From assembly GCF_026343335.1 (NCBI RefSeq), contig NZ_JAPELX010000001.1, positions 6,882,001 to 6,946,000 on the forward strand: a stretch of 64,000 bases of DNA, written 5' to 3'. This stretch comes from Streptomyces sp. NBC_00078. Its GTDB lineage: Bacteria > Actinomycetota > Actinomycetes > Streptomycetales > Streptomycetaceae. A model generated the notes under the pieces. The model searched no databases. It had not been told where the DNA came from and was given only the letters and a program-made list of their open reading frames with translations. Positions 56,754 to 64,000 of the stretch are shown one piece after another (positions within the stretch are counted from its first letter, which is position 1; each line of letters opens with the position of its first letter). Both the position numbers and the translations under genes were made by a program.

Positions 56754-57605
56754 ATGGACGACAACCATCTCGGGGAGTTCCTCCGCGCGCGCCGTGCCCT
56801 CCTGCGGCCACAGGACGTCAACATGGCGAGTCACGGCGTACGCAGGGTCGCCGGACTGCGCCGCGAGGAGGTCGCCGTCCTGGCCGGCGTGAACGCCGAC
56901 TACTACACCCGGCTGGAGCAGGGCCGCGAGCGCCATCCCTCGCCACAGGTGCTGGACGCGCTCAGCCGTGCCCTCCTGCTCGACAGGGACGCCCGCGGCC
57001 ACCTGCGCCGCCTGGCCGGAGTGTCACCGGACGGCCAAGGCTCCCTCCACACCACCGAGCACGTCAGTCCTGCGCTGCGTCAGCTGATGGACGGCTACCC
57101 GCACACCCCGGCGTTCGTGATGAGCCGCACCCTCGACCTCCTGGCCGCCAACGCTCTGGCCGACGCGCTCTACGCCCCCTTCACCCCCGCGGACAACCTG
57201 GCCCGCATGACCTTCCTCGACTCAGCCGGACGGGAGTTCTACCGAGACTGGGACCGGGCCGCCCAGGCCGCCGTCGCCAACCTGCGCCAGGCGAGCGGCT
57301 TCGACCCCGAGCACCCACGTCTGCGAGACCTGGTGGGCACACTGACCGAACACAGTGCCGCGTTCCGGCGGCTGTGGGCGCAACACACCGTGCGCGGAAA
57401 GACCCAGGACGCCAAGCAGCTTCTCCACCCGGATGTCGGCCCTCTCGCCCTCACCTACCAGTCTTTCGACGTCCGGGACGCCCCGGGCCAGCAACTCGTC
57501 ATCTATCACGCCGAACCGGGCAGCCCCTCCGCGCAGGCCCTGGCCCTTCTCGGCTCCCTGTACGCCGACGGTAGGCGGAACCCGTCCCGTTCCGCCGGAC
57601 AGTGA
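56754..57605 (+). CDS. XRE family regulator with MmyB-like C-terminal domain
   Basis: A 283-aa regulator. Residues 1-75 form the helix-turn-helix (LGEFLRARRALLRPQDV, then GLRREEVAVLAGVNADYYTR and LEQGRERHPS, the hallmark of this family). The C-terminal MmyB-like ligand domain has FVMSRTLDLLAANALADALY and FDVRDAPGQQLVIYHAEPGS. Such regulators usually control a divergent dehydrogenase or efflux operon in response to a small ligand, which fits the SDR/MFS genes opposite. ATG 56754 follows GGAGG. Confidence 0.92.
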   Translation: MDDNHLGEFLRARRALLRPQDVNMASHGVRRVAGLRREEVAVLAGVNADYYTRLEQGRERHPSPQVLDALSRALLLDRDARGHLRRLAGVSPDGQGSLHTTEHVSPALRQLMDGYPHTPAFVMSRTLDLLAANALADALYAPFTPADNLARMTFLDSAGREFYRDWDRAAQAAVANLRQASGFDPEHPRLRDLVGTLTEHSAAFRRLWAQHTVRGKTQDAKQLLHPDVGPLALTYQSFDVRDAPGQQLVIYHAEPGSPSAQALALLGSLYADGRRNPSRSAGQ

Positions 57606-57687
57606 GACCCGTGGCGCGCCCCCGAACAGGAGGGTCCGTGCTCGCGGGTGTCTTCGGGCCGGATCAGCCGCTCGGCCGCCCCGCAGC

Positions 57688-58512
57688 TCAGGCTGATGCG
57701 AAACCAGGTGTCAGGCAGGCCAACAACTGGCCGGGCGCGTCTTCCTGGAGGAGGTGGCCGGCGTCATCGATCCAGTGCAGTTCGGCGTGCGGAACGCGTT
57801 CGTGCAGCCACTCGGCGTACTCCGGGGGGAGAATGCGGTCCTCACGGCCCCAGAGGATCCGCACGGGAATCGACACACCGCCCAGCAGGTGCTCGTACGC
57901 GGCCGTGTCCGCCTGCCTGATCTGGCTGTATTGACGGTAGAACGCCGACTGCCCTGCCTCCCCCCGCCACGGTGCGAGGAACGTGTCGAGGATTCCCGGC
58001 CGGAAGCCGGCGTGCGTGGCGTGCCGCAGATGGCTTTTGACCAGCGCTTCGTGGGCGTAGGCCGGAAGCTTGCGGAAGACTTCCTCGTGCTCCAGGAAGA
58101 GCCGGAACAGTCCCCGCTCCCACTCGCCGCCGCTCACCGCGTCGAAGAGGGTCAGGTCCCGGTAGTTCCTCTCCTCCAGCAGCAGGGTCCGCAGCGCTAC
58201 CGCCCCGCCGATGTCGTGAGCCACGACGCTGGGGCGGGACAGCCCCCAGTGGTCGAGGAGCTGAGCGAAGTTCCTTGAGTGAGCCGCCAGGCTCAGGTCC
58301 TGGCCCTCGTGCTGCTCGGACTGGCCGAAGCCGAGATGGTCGAAGAAGAAGACCGTGCGGGTACGGGCGAGCGCGGGAGCGATGTCGCGCCACAGGAAGG
58401 AGGAGTACGGCGTGCCGTGCACCAGTACGAGAGGGTCTCCGCTGCCCAAGGCCCCCCAGCGCACCACCCCTCCGGGTGTCTCGAATCCCTCGTCCAGTGT
58501 CCAGTCCACCAC
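57688..58512 (-). CDS. Alpha/beta hydrolase with Asp nucleophile (haloalkane dehalogenase/epoxide hydrolase-like)
   Basis: A 274-aa hydrolase. The oxyanion-hole motif is LVLVHGTPYSSFLWRD. The nucleophile elbow is VVAHDIGGAVAL, with Asp rather than Ser, as in haloalkane dehalogenases and epoxide hydrolases. Asp in WGREDRILPP and His in DDAGHLLQED complete the triad. The cap domain runs about residues 120-210. GTG 58512 follows GGGAGAGGAGAG; the second GTG (58509) is possible. It has no operon partner. Confidence 0.88.
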   Translation of the reverse strand: MVDWTLDEGFETPGGVVRWGALGSGDPLVLVHGTPYSSFLWRDIAPALARTRTVFFFDHLGFGQSEQHEGQDLSLAAHSRNFAQLLDHWGLSRPSVVAHDIGGAVALRTLLLEERNYRDLTLFDAVSGGEWERGLFRLFLEHEEVFRKLPAYAHEALVKSHLRHATHAGFRPGILDTFLAPWRGEAGQSAFYRQYSQIRQADTAAYEHLLGGVSIPVRILWGREDRILPPEYAEWLHERVPHAELHWIDDAGHLLQEDAPGQLLACLTPGFASA

Positions 58513-58724
58513 GTCTCTCCTCTCCCGCCTCGTCAGCACCACCTTCCACGCGAAGCGTTCTTCGATGCCTCAACAGCGAGAACCTGCCGCACACCCTGAG
58601 CCTCGGGCTCGGCAGCCTCACCTGGACGGCCAGCGCTACGGTCTCCGGCCAGCTTGCTTCGGCGCAGTACGGTCATCCATGGACCGGCTGGTCGTTCTCG
58701 ACCGGGTGGGGCAGCCGCGAGACA

Positions 58725-58769
58725 CTATCCCTTGTCGGGGTTGAACCACTTCACAGTGCCTGTTGCCAT
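58725..58769 (-). pseudogene. Truncated cold-shock protein gene (14 codons left)
   Basis: On the minus strand ATG 58769 encodes MATGTVKWFNPDKG and then TAG. The first 14 residues are the universal N-terminus of Csp proteins, which normally continue YGFI and so on for 67 residues. No continuation is found in any frame downstream. A GAGGGA ribosome site precedes it. Either the gene was cut by recombination, or a short peptide/leader remains. Confidence 0.65.
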
Positions 58770-59091
58770 CGGTTCCGTCCCTCGTTCGGTGCCACGGTGC
58801 AATCTGCACGCCCCGGCCGCTGCCCGACCGAGCAGGCTGCGGCACGTGCGTCTTTTCCTTCCGGTGCGGCGAAACCCGCGGCCCTCCCAGGGCCTCACCC
58901 GTGGGGATGAGCTTCGCCGCGTCACGGCTCCCCTGCGCGGTGGGGCGTGACCCGGCCAGCAGGCAGGCAGTTCGCCACCGCATCTCCGGTGGGGGCGGGC
59001 CGGCTCCCGGCGTGAGCCCGGGATACGGGCGAGCCGTGGATACGCCGGGCCCCGGCAGTGTGTGACCGCCGGGGCCCGCACGCTGGCGTGA
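58770..59091. other. Former upstream region of the cold-shock gene
   Basis: Roughly 320 bases between the csp remnant and the repeat protein. It should contain the old csp promoter and 5' leader. Apart from the terminator hairpin at 59046-59078, no gene or clear signal is seen. Confidence 0.4.
59046..59078 (-). terminator. Terminator hairpin after the repeat protein gene
   Basis: CGGGCCCCGGC and GCCGGGGCCCG (11 bp, perfect) around an 11-nt loop, 14 bp after the stop of the minus-strand gene. Confidence 0.7.
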
Positions 59092-59676
59092 TCAGCCTTG
59101 GGCCTGATGGATCTTCCAGTCGGCGACGTTGGAACTGCGGTTGAAGTAGGCGTTGGTGCAGACGTCGTACTTGGAGCCGGTGTCGGAGCTGCCGCCGTTG
59201 GTCTCCAGGAAGCCGCCGTTGTCGTCCCAGGTGTTCCAGAGGAGGACCGTGTCGCCGAATCGGACGTTCTGGTCGGCGGGGGCGGGGGCGGAGGTCTGGG
59301 CGAAGATCCGCCAGCGTCCGGTTCCCGGTGCGCGGTCCCTGGCCGGGGAGGTGGAGACGTCGTACTTGGCGCCGTCGTTCGCCTGGGTGGTGGTGGGACC
59401 GCTGTTGGTGTCGAGGTAGCCACCGTCCCCGCCGTAGAGGTTGCGCAGGTAGATCAGATCGCCGCTGGTGACAGGCTGGCCCGCCGCCTTGCCGGAGGCG
59501 GACAAAATCTCCCAGGTCCCGGTGCCCTTCGCGCGGGCCGGTGTGTTGGTGGTCGAGACGCCGTACTTGGAGCCCTGTGCGGGGTTGCCGCTGTTGGTGT
59601 CGAGATAGCCGCCCTGCCAGCCGCCGTAGCCGTTCTGCAGGTGGATCTGGTCACCGTACTTGAGTTCGTTCGCCAT
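59092..59676 (-). CDS. Threefold-repeat protein, probable beta-trefoil (lectin- or toxin-like)
   Basis: A 194-aa protein built from three repeats of about 62 residues. Each repeat has a GD-hydrophobic start (GDQIHLQN, GDLIYLRN, GDTVLLWN), a GGYLDTNSG-type centre (GGYLDTNSG, GGYLDTNSG, GGFLETNGG), a KYxVxT strand (KYGVST, KYDVST, KYDVCT) and a W-containing end (GTWEIL, GRWRIF, ADWKIH). This is the pattern of a beta-trefoil. There is no signal peptide and only one Cys. Proteins of this look include carbohydrate binders and insecticidal or cytolytic modules, but I cannot name the family. ATG 59676 follows AAGGGGAATT. Confidence 0.72.
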   Translation of the reverse strand: MANELKYGDQIHLQNGYGGWQGGYLDTNSGNPAQGSKYGVSTTNTPARAKGTGTWEILSASGKAAGQPVTSGDLIYLRNLYGGDGGYLDTNSGPTTTQANDGAKYDVSTSPARDRAPGTGRWRIFAQTSAPAPADQNVRFGDTVLLWNTWDDNGGFLETNGGSSDTGSKYDVCTNAYFNRSSNVADWKIHQAQG

Positions 59677-59888
59677 CTGGAATTCCCCTTGTCCGCCGAT
59701 GTCTGTCTCGAACCCGGACGGTCCTTAACCGGAAGCCCCTCAGCGCCCCCGCTGCGGGACGCGGCCCCTGCTTCCGTCCAGGCCGGGAGGTCGGGATCCC
59801 ACGCCGAAGTTCGATGACGAGCGCCATCCCCCGCCCCCCTCTTTGTTCCTGCCGCCCTTGTCCGGCTTTGCCGCCCGAAATGAGTGGC

Positions 59889-60311
59889 CTAGAACCCGGG
59901 GCTCACCCAGTGCGCCATGACTCCCGTACGTCCGTCGCCGTTGCTGAGGACGGCGGTGTTGCCCCCACCGATGCGGTACGCGTGCAGCGTGATGACGTCG
60001 TTGACGTCGAACTTCTCCAGGATCGTCTGCCCCGCGGTGGTCTGCATGACCGCGCCGCCGGTGAGGGCTTCCGTGCCGGGGATGAGCTGGCCGTTCCTGA
60101 ACAGCGCGGTGCGCACGAGCTCACCCGCTCCGCCGGTGTACGAGCGGGCGTGGTAGGAGATCTCCCACACCCCGGGGTGGAGGATCTTGAGTGCCTCGAC
60201 CTCGGAGATCCGCTCATCGGCGCGATCGGCACCGGAGAGGGGGTGGTTGAAGTCGACCGGGACGGTCTGGAGCCACGTCGAGCCCTTCCGGTAATTCGCT
60301 GGAGTCGTCAT
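59889..60311 (-). CDS. Small jelly-roll-like hypothetical protein
   Basis: A 140-aa protein starting MTTPANYRKGSTWLQTVPVD. Strands such as PGVWEISYHARSYTGGAGEL, VRTALFRNGQLIPGTEALTG and KFDVNDVITLHAYRIGGGNT recall the C1q/TNF-like jelly-roll of BclA-type tips or collagen-associated domains. There is no signal peptide and no Cys. It lies 213 bp upstream of, and on the same strand as, the threefold-repeat protein, so they may share an operon. Function unknown. Confidence 0.65.
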   Translation of the reverse strand: MTTPANYRKGSTWLQTVPVDFNHPLSGADRADERISEVEALKILHPGVWEISYHARSYTGGAGELVRTALFRNGQLIPGTEALTGGAVMQTTAGQTILEKFDVNDVITLHAYRIGGGNTAVLSNGDGRTGVMAHWVSPGF

Positions 60312-60674
60312 GCCATTCCATTCCTTCGCCGCGCCGGGATACACACTGACCGTGCCGGGTGCTCATGCCGCCGGCACCGGACCTATGAGAGCGGCGCCGC
60401 CCGCGGTCGCGGTAGGCAGCCCAGTGACCGGCAGGCCAATCCCCTCCTTACGGGTTTAATCCGACTTTCCGGTCCTGCACCGAGGGTCTCCCGCACGCAG
60501 AAACCCTTCTCCATACAGGCGTTCACCCGTCATAGCGCTCCACAACGGCGGGAATACGGCTCTCCCGCCACCCTTTTCCGTCACCCCCGAGGGTGAACGA
60601 CACCACGCTCGGGTTGACGTTGGCCCTGCCAGCACGGGCGGTCCCTGTCGGGTTGGTTGGTCCCTGCGAGGCAG
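60312..60674. other. Intergenic stretch before the IS remnants
   Basis: Contains the promoter region of the jelly-roll-like gene (AAGGA at 60322-60326 as ribosome site) and locally AT-richer sequence. No gene, repeat or hairpin was recognised. Confidence 0.35.
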
Positions 60675-61014
60675 GCGTCGACGCGCACGCCCGCGGGGAG
60701 TCCACGGCGAGTCCGGCGGCGCCTACCGCTCCCCGCGAGTGACCGCCGAGCTCCGCGGGAAAGGGCGGCGGGTCAACGAAAAGCGGGTCGCCCGGATCAT
60801 GCGGACGTTCTCCATCACCGGAATCCGCCTGCGCAGACGCGTGCGCACCACCGTCCCGGACCCGGCCACCTCACCGGTCCCGGACCTGTTCCAGCGGGAC
60901 TTCACCGCCACCGAGCCGGGACGCAAATACATGGGCGACATCACGTATCTCCCCCTGGAAAACGGGGAGTTCCTCTATCTCGCGACCGTGCTGGACTGCT
61001 TGGGAAGGGCTTGG
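60675..61014 (+). pseudogene. IS3-family transposase (OrfB) remnant
   Basis: The + strand encodes SGGAYRSPRVTAELRGKGRR, VNEKRVARIMRTFSITGIRL and later KYMGDITYLPLENGEFLYLA then TVLDCLGRA. This is the IS3/IS150 pattern: HTH_21 followed by the first part of the DDE integrase domain (D in GDITYLP). The N-terminal part is in another frame (VDAHARGES), with a short tandem-like duplication GAGTCCACGGC/GAGTCCGGCGG at the shift. The 3' half, with the remaining catalytic residues, is missing. Confidence 0.75.
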
Positions 61015-61024
61015 TGGTGCGACG

Positions 61025-61180
61025 TCAGCCGGAGGCGTCGCGTGCGGCGGCCCGGGCCTGAGTGAGGGCCAGGCGTAGGATTCAGTGCCGGTCTGGATGA
61101 GGTTGCCGCCGAAGGTGAGCCGGTCGACGATGGCCGCGCAGAGCCGGGGGTCGGTGAAGGTTTTGGTCCAGCCAACTGGG
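61025..61180 (-). pseudogene. IS21-family IstB helper ATPase, 3' end remnant
   Basis: The minus strand reads WTKTFTDPRLCAAIVDRLTF then GGNLIQTGTESY, the conserved C-terminal region of IstB. Adding one base after TAC would restore RLALTQARAAARDASG and a TGA at 61025-61027, so a single-base deletion has shifted the frame. The N-terminal ATPase part is absent. It abuts the IS3 remnant at about 61015-61025. Confidence 0.72.
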
Positions 61181-61386
61181 GCAGGCACTTGTTCCCCGGA
61201 GGAGATCTGTCCTGCGACCTGCCGGTTTCGGGGTCCTGGGCGTCTCTTTGATGTGTCAAAACTCGGCGGTATCACTCTCCGTCAACACCGGGCGGTGTCG
61301 CCGTCGATCGACAACCGGTGTCAGGACTCACCGATAGAGCCGCCCAACCAACACACCAGACGCGCACGAGCTGATCGGCTGCACCA

Positions 61387-62586
61387 TCACGCGGGAAATG
61401 ATCCGAGCTGGGGGGTGTGAAGGGTTGCCCGCGCCTTCTCACGTCGTAACGCCTGGGCGATGGCGCGCGCTTCGATGCCCGCCTGGCGCAGGACACCCGT
61501 GAGGGGATTGGTGTATCCGGCGAAGTAGAGGCGCGGGGCTGCGGGATGGGTCTGTGCTCCTACGGTGAGGGGGTGCCCGTCCTCGTCGAGTACGCCCAGG
61601 GATCCGACCAGGTCGTGCAGGTTGGGCCGGTAGCCGGTGGCGGCGATGACGGTGTCGGGTCGCAGTCGGGTGCCGTCGGTCAGTATCACGTCGGGGCCGT
61701 CGAAAGCCTGGACGGCCGCGACCGGATCGACCCGCCCGGACCGGACGGCGTCCACGAAGCCGTGGTCGAGCACCGGGTTGATCCCTTCGTGGGCATTGCG
61801 GGTGTACAGGCCGATGCAGGGCCGGGACAGTCCCCGTGAGGTCAGGTCGGGCACCGCGAGACGTTGCGTGAGCAGGGAGGTGCGGTCGCGCCACCTGAGG
61901 GGGAGGGCCTCCGTCAGCCGGCCGGCCGCATGCCATCGTGCGCTGGAGCGGGGCAGGATGTTGGGTGGGGTACGGACCGCGATCCGTACCCGCCCGGCTC
62001 CGGCCCCGGCCAGGACACTCGCGATCTCGGTACCGCTGTTACCGGCGCCGACCACCAGGACGTCCCGCCCGCGGTACGGGGCCGGAGAGCGGTAGTGGGC
62101 CGAGTGCAGCAGGGTGCCGGTGAACATCGAACGCCCGGGCCAGCGGGGGAGGTTCGGGGTATGGCAGCGGCCGGTGGCCACCACGACCGCGCCAGTGGGC
62201 AGCGGACCGTCGGGGGTGTGGACCAGCCACTGTGCTCCCGAACCGGGCTCGGCCCGTTCGATGCGCTCCACCGGGGTGGTCAACCGGACGTCCAGTCGGT
62301 GATGGGCCACGTAGCGCTCCAGGTACCGCACATAGTCGTCCCGGCTCACCCACGGGCCCGCCTGGCGCGGCACCGACAGGCCGGGGAGCTTCGACGTGCC
62401 GGGAGTCGTATGCAGGCGTAGGTGGTCATAGCGCTGCGCCCAGCTCGCTCCCACGCGGTCCGACCGTTCCAGGATCACGGTCGGCTCTCCGGAGCGGTTC
62501 AGCAGCGCGGCGGCCGCCAGGCCGTGGGGGCCGGCTCCGATCACGATCGGGGGAGCGCTGAGGTCTCGTCGTGGTGTCGGGGGCAT
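61387..62586 (-). CDS. Flavin-dependent monooxygenase-like NAD(P)-binding protein
   Basis: A 399-aa two-dinucleotide-domain flavoprotein. The FAD motif is PIVIGAGPHGLAAAALLNRS near the N-terminus, the NADPH motif DVLVVGAGNSGTEIASVLAG near residue 190, VVVATGRCHTPNLPRWPG lies between, and ATGYRPNL follows. The layout is that of FMO/YUCCA-like or lysine/ornithine monooxygenases; no FxGxxxHxxxY/F motif is evident in its classical form. The substrate is unknown. ATG 62586. It is divergent from the ABC exporter genes across 195 bp without a visible gene. Confidence 0.87.
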   Translation of the reverse strand: MPPTPRRDLSAPPIVIGAGPHGLAAAALLNRSGEPTVILERSDRVGASWAQRYDHLRLHTTPGTSKLPGLSVPRQAGPWVSRDDYVRYLERYVAHHRLDVRLTTPVERIERAEPGSGAQWLVHTPDGPLPTGAVVVATGRCHTPNLPRWPGRSMFTGTLLHSAHYRSPAPYRGRDVLVVGAGNSGTEIASVLAGAGAGRVRIAVRTPPNILPRSSARWHAAGRLTEALPLRWRDRTSLLTQRLAVPDLTSRGLSRPCIGLYTRNAHEGINPVLDHGFVDAVRSGRVDPVAAVQAFDGPDVILTDGTRLRPDTVIAATGYRPNLHDLVGSLGVLDEDGHPLTVGAQTHPAAPRLYFAGYTNPLTGVLRQAGIEARAIAQALRREKARATLHTPQLGSFPA

Positions 62587-62781
62587 CGCCTCCTACAACG
62601 GCAGACCGCGGCGCACGTCACGCCCAACTGGCAGGTAGAGAAGTGCGGGTGACCGCCGTTACACCGGTGGTACGGACTCGTTGGGCACCGGGCAGCAGAC
62701 GTTGTGCGGGGGATCGGTCCGCCCAGGGCCTGACCGTTCGGGTCGGCTCGTTACATCTGTCCGATCTTTCGAGGGGCTCAT

Positions 62782-63417
62782 GTGCAGGCAGTAACGACGC
62801 GCCACCGGCCACGGCTGCGGATCAGCGGAGTCCGCAAGGCGTTCGGCGGCAGGCAGGTCCTGCGCGATGTGGATCTTGATGTGTCTGCCGGGACGCTGGT
62901 GGGAGTCGTCGGCGAGAACGGGGCGGGGAAGAGCACCCTGTTGCAGATCGCCGTGGGACACCTCGCACCCGACGGCGGAACGGTGGCACGGACCGGGGCG
63001 GTGGGGTACTGCCCGCAACGGGCTGTACTGAACGATGCGTTCACCGTCGGACAGCATCTGCGGTTGTTCCAGATGGCCTATCGTCTGCCGACACTGGAGC
63101 GCGCCGGCGAGCTGATGGAGCTGCTGGCGTTGACGGGCTGCCGGCGACAGCAGGTCGGCGAACTCAGTGGTGGCACGCGACAGAAGCTGAACCTGCTGAT
63201 CGCTCTCATGCACGATCCGCAGTTGCTGGTCCTGGACGAGCCCTACCAGGGCTTCGACTGGGACACCCATCAGCGGTTCTGGACCCTGGCCGCCGACCTG
63301 CGTGATCAGGGCCGGTCGATCGTCGTGGTCTCTCACCTGCTGCACGACCTGCACCACTTCGACGCGATCGCTCACCTGCGCCAGGGCCGTCTGCACTTCG
63401 AGGGGACCGACCATTGA
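62782..63417 (+). CDS. ABC transporter ATP-binding protein (ABC-2 exporter type)
   Basis: A 211-aa ATPase. Walker A is GENGAGKST, the Q-loop segment AVGYCPQRAVLNDAFTV, the signature LSGGTRQKLNLLIAL, Walker B LLVLDEPYQGFD, and the switch His in VVVSHLLHDL. The LSGGTRQK form and YQGFD are typical of CcmA/ABC-2 exporters. GTG 62782 follows GAGGGG. It overlaps the following permease start (TTGA at 63414-63417). Confidence 0.9.
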   Translation: MQAVTTRHRPRLRISGVRKAFGGRQVLRDVDLDVSAGTLVGVVGENGAGKSTLLQIAVGHLAPDGGTVARTGAVGYCPQRAVLNDAFTVGQHLRLFQMAYRLPTLERAGELMELLALTGCRRQQVGELSGGTRQKLNLLIALMHDPQLLVLDEPYQGFDWDTHQRFWTLAADLRDQGRSIVVVSHLLHDLHHFDAIAHLRQGRLHFEGTDH

Positions 63418-64000
63418 GGCTCTCCTGGACGGCATTCACCGAACTGCTGCGCTGTGCTCTGCTGGGCCACCTGCGCAACCGGCTGGCCCTGGTTCTGGCG
63501 GTCGCGTTCATCCCCGTCTGGATCGCGGTGGCACGCCTGTGCACCTCCGACCAAGTGGTGCGCATCCGGCTGGACGCCATCAGCGCCCGCATCTCCGCTC
63601 CGGCCAGCCAGGTGGGGCAGGTGGCCAGCGCGCTGGGTGCCGTCACCATGGTCGCCGGCTTCATCACCTTCACCGAGACCTTCCAGTCGCGGCAGATGGA
63701 CCGCCGTCTGCTGCTGGCCGGCTACCCCCGGCTGCCGATGCTGCTGGCGAAGCTTGCCGCCGTCGCAACCACCGCGGCCCTGCTGGCCCTCTACACCACG
63801 ATCCTGCTGTGGATCTCCCTGCCCGTACGCCACGCGTTCCCCTTGGCGCTGGCCCTTGCGGGCGCCGGCCTCGTCTACGGCGGCATCGGCCTTCTGCTCG
63901 GCTCTCTGGTCCGCGGCGAGTTGGAGGGCTTCTTCCTCATCATCATGCTCAGCCTGGTCGACACCGGCCTGCAGAATCCCGTCTTCAACACGCTCATGGA
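63414..64000 (+). CDS. ABC-2 type permease (3' end outside the window)
   Basis: An open frame from TTG 63414 to the window end, at least 195 codons: MRLSWTAFTELLRCALLGHL at the start, then hydrophobic helices (LALVLAVAFIPVWIAVARLC, GAVTMVAGFITFTETF, LAAVATTAALLALYTTILLW, LALALAGAGLVYGGIGLLLG). The absence of charged pairs within the helices and the coupling to the ATPase by a 4-bp overlap identify it as the membrane partner of an exporter. The substrate is unknown. Confidence 0.85.
   Translation, partial: MRLSWTAFTELLRCALLGHLRNRLALVLAVAFIPVWIAVARLCTSDQVVRIRLDAISARISAPASQVGQVASALGAVTMVAGFITFTETFQSRQMDRRLLLAGYPRLPMLLAKLAAVATTAALLALYTTILLWISLPVRHAFPLALALAGAGLVYGGIGLLLGSLVRGELEGFFLIIMLSLVDTGLQNPVFNTLM

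Noticed and set aside
58636..58983. A 115-aa minus-strand frame running through the csp start
   Set aside because: It only translates the csp leader and gap in another frame and has no csp or other motif.
60871..61275. A 134-aa minus-strand protein as an intact gene
   Set aside because: Only its middle matches IstB; both ends are out-of-frame or antisense to the IS3 remnant, so it is listed as a pseudogene fragment.
1..64000. tRNA genes, CRISPR arrays, prophage or integrase genes, attachment sites
   Set aside because: No tRNA-like cloverleaf sequence, regularly spaced repeats, phage structural genes or integrase were recognised on either strand.

Overview
The window is high-GC actinobacterial chromosome, almost certainly Streptomyces. 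Supporting signs are strong third-position GC bias, GTG/TTG starts, 1-4 bp start/stop overlaps, a DmdR-type iron box, an actinobacterial c-di-AMP (ydaO-type) riboswitch, and a gene order that matches the SCO58xx core region of S. coelicolor as I remember it (citrate synthase pair, parC, M16 protease pair, ptsH, sepH, hemH, cutRS, dut, kdpDE). No tRNA, rRNA, CRISPR array or intact mobile element was seen. All calls come from reading the sequence; no database search was run.

Layout, 1-16.5 kb: the tail of a NitT/TauT-type ABC importer operon; a CitA/DcuS-type two-component system; an iron-box-controlled sucrase/ferredoxin-like gene; two divergent citrate synthase genes, one fused to a DNA-binding domain, with a perfect 21-bp palindrome between them; a small orphan protein; a DUF6082-like membrane protein; a COG0523 metal GTPase; parC; and an M16 active/inactive protease pair.

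16.5-39.4 kb: a c-di-AMP riboswitch on a secreted M23 peptidase, a GntR regulator, HPr, a GNAT/acyl-CoA-synthetase fusion, DUF5998, a phosphodiesterase, thymidine kinase, a VOC protein, a sulfurtransferase, sepH (cell division), a sugar-lactone oxidase with an MFS gene, hemH, an inositol-monophosphatase-like enzyme, cutRS (envelope sensing), DUF4193, a conserved hypothetical, DUF3093, a thioesterase, dut and DUF3710.

39.5-50.4 kb: an orphan ABC ATPase, then a potassium-flavoured block of KdpDE without KdpFABC, an OB-fold protein, DUF3159, two TrkA-like subunits, a 31-aa membrane peptide and a KimA-like permease with a probable leaderless GTG start, followed by a TrmA/RumA-type RNA methyltransferase.

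50.5-64 kb looks accessory. It holds a metallo-hydrolase divergent from a small AtzG/GatC-like protein and an internally deleted amidase whose nucleophilic serine position is cysteine. A TetR gene is linked to them by three copies of a shared sequence element. Next come an SDR/MFS/Atu4866-like operon facing an XRE regulator across a perfect 16-bp inverted repeat, an Asp-nucleophile alpha/beta hydrolase, a cold-shock gene cut to 14 codons, a threefold-repeat (probable beta-trefoil) protein, a small jelly-roll-like protein, abutting IS3 and IS21 remnants, a flavin monooxygenase-like gene and the start of an ABC exporter that runs off the window.
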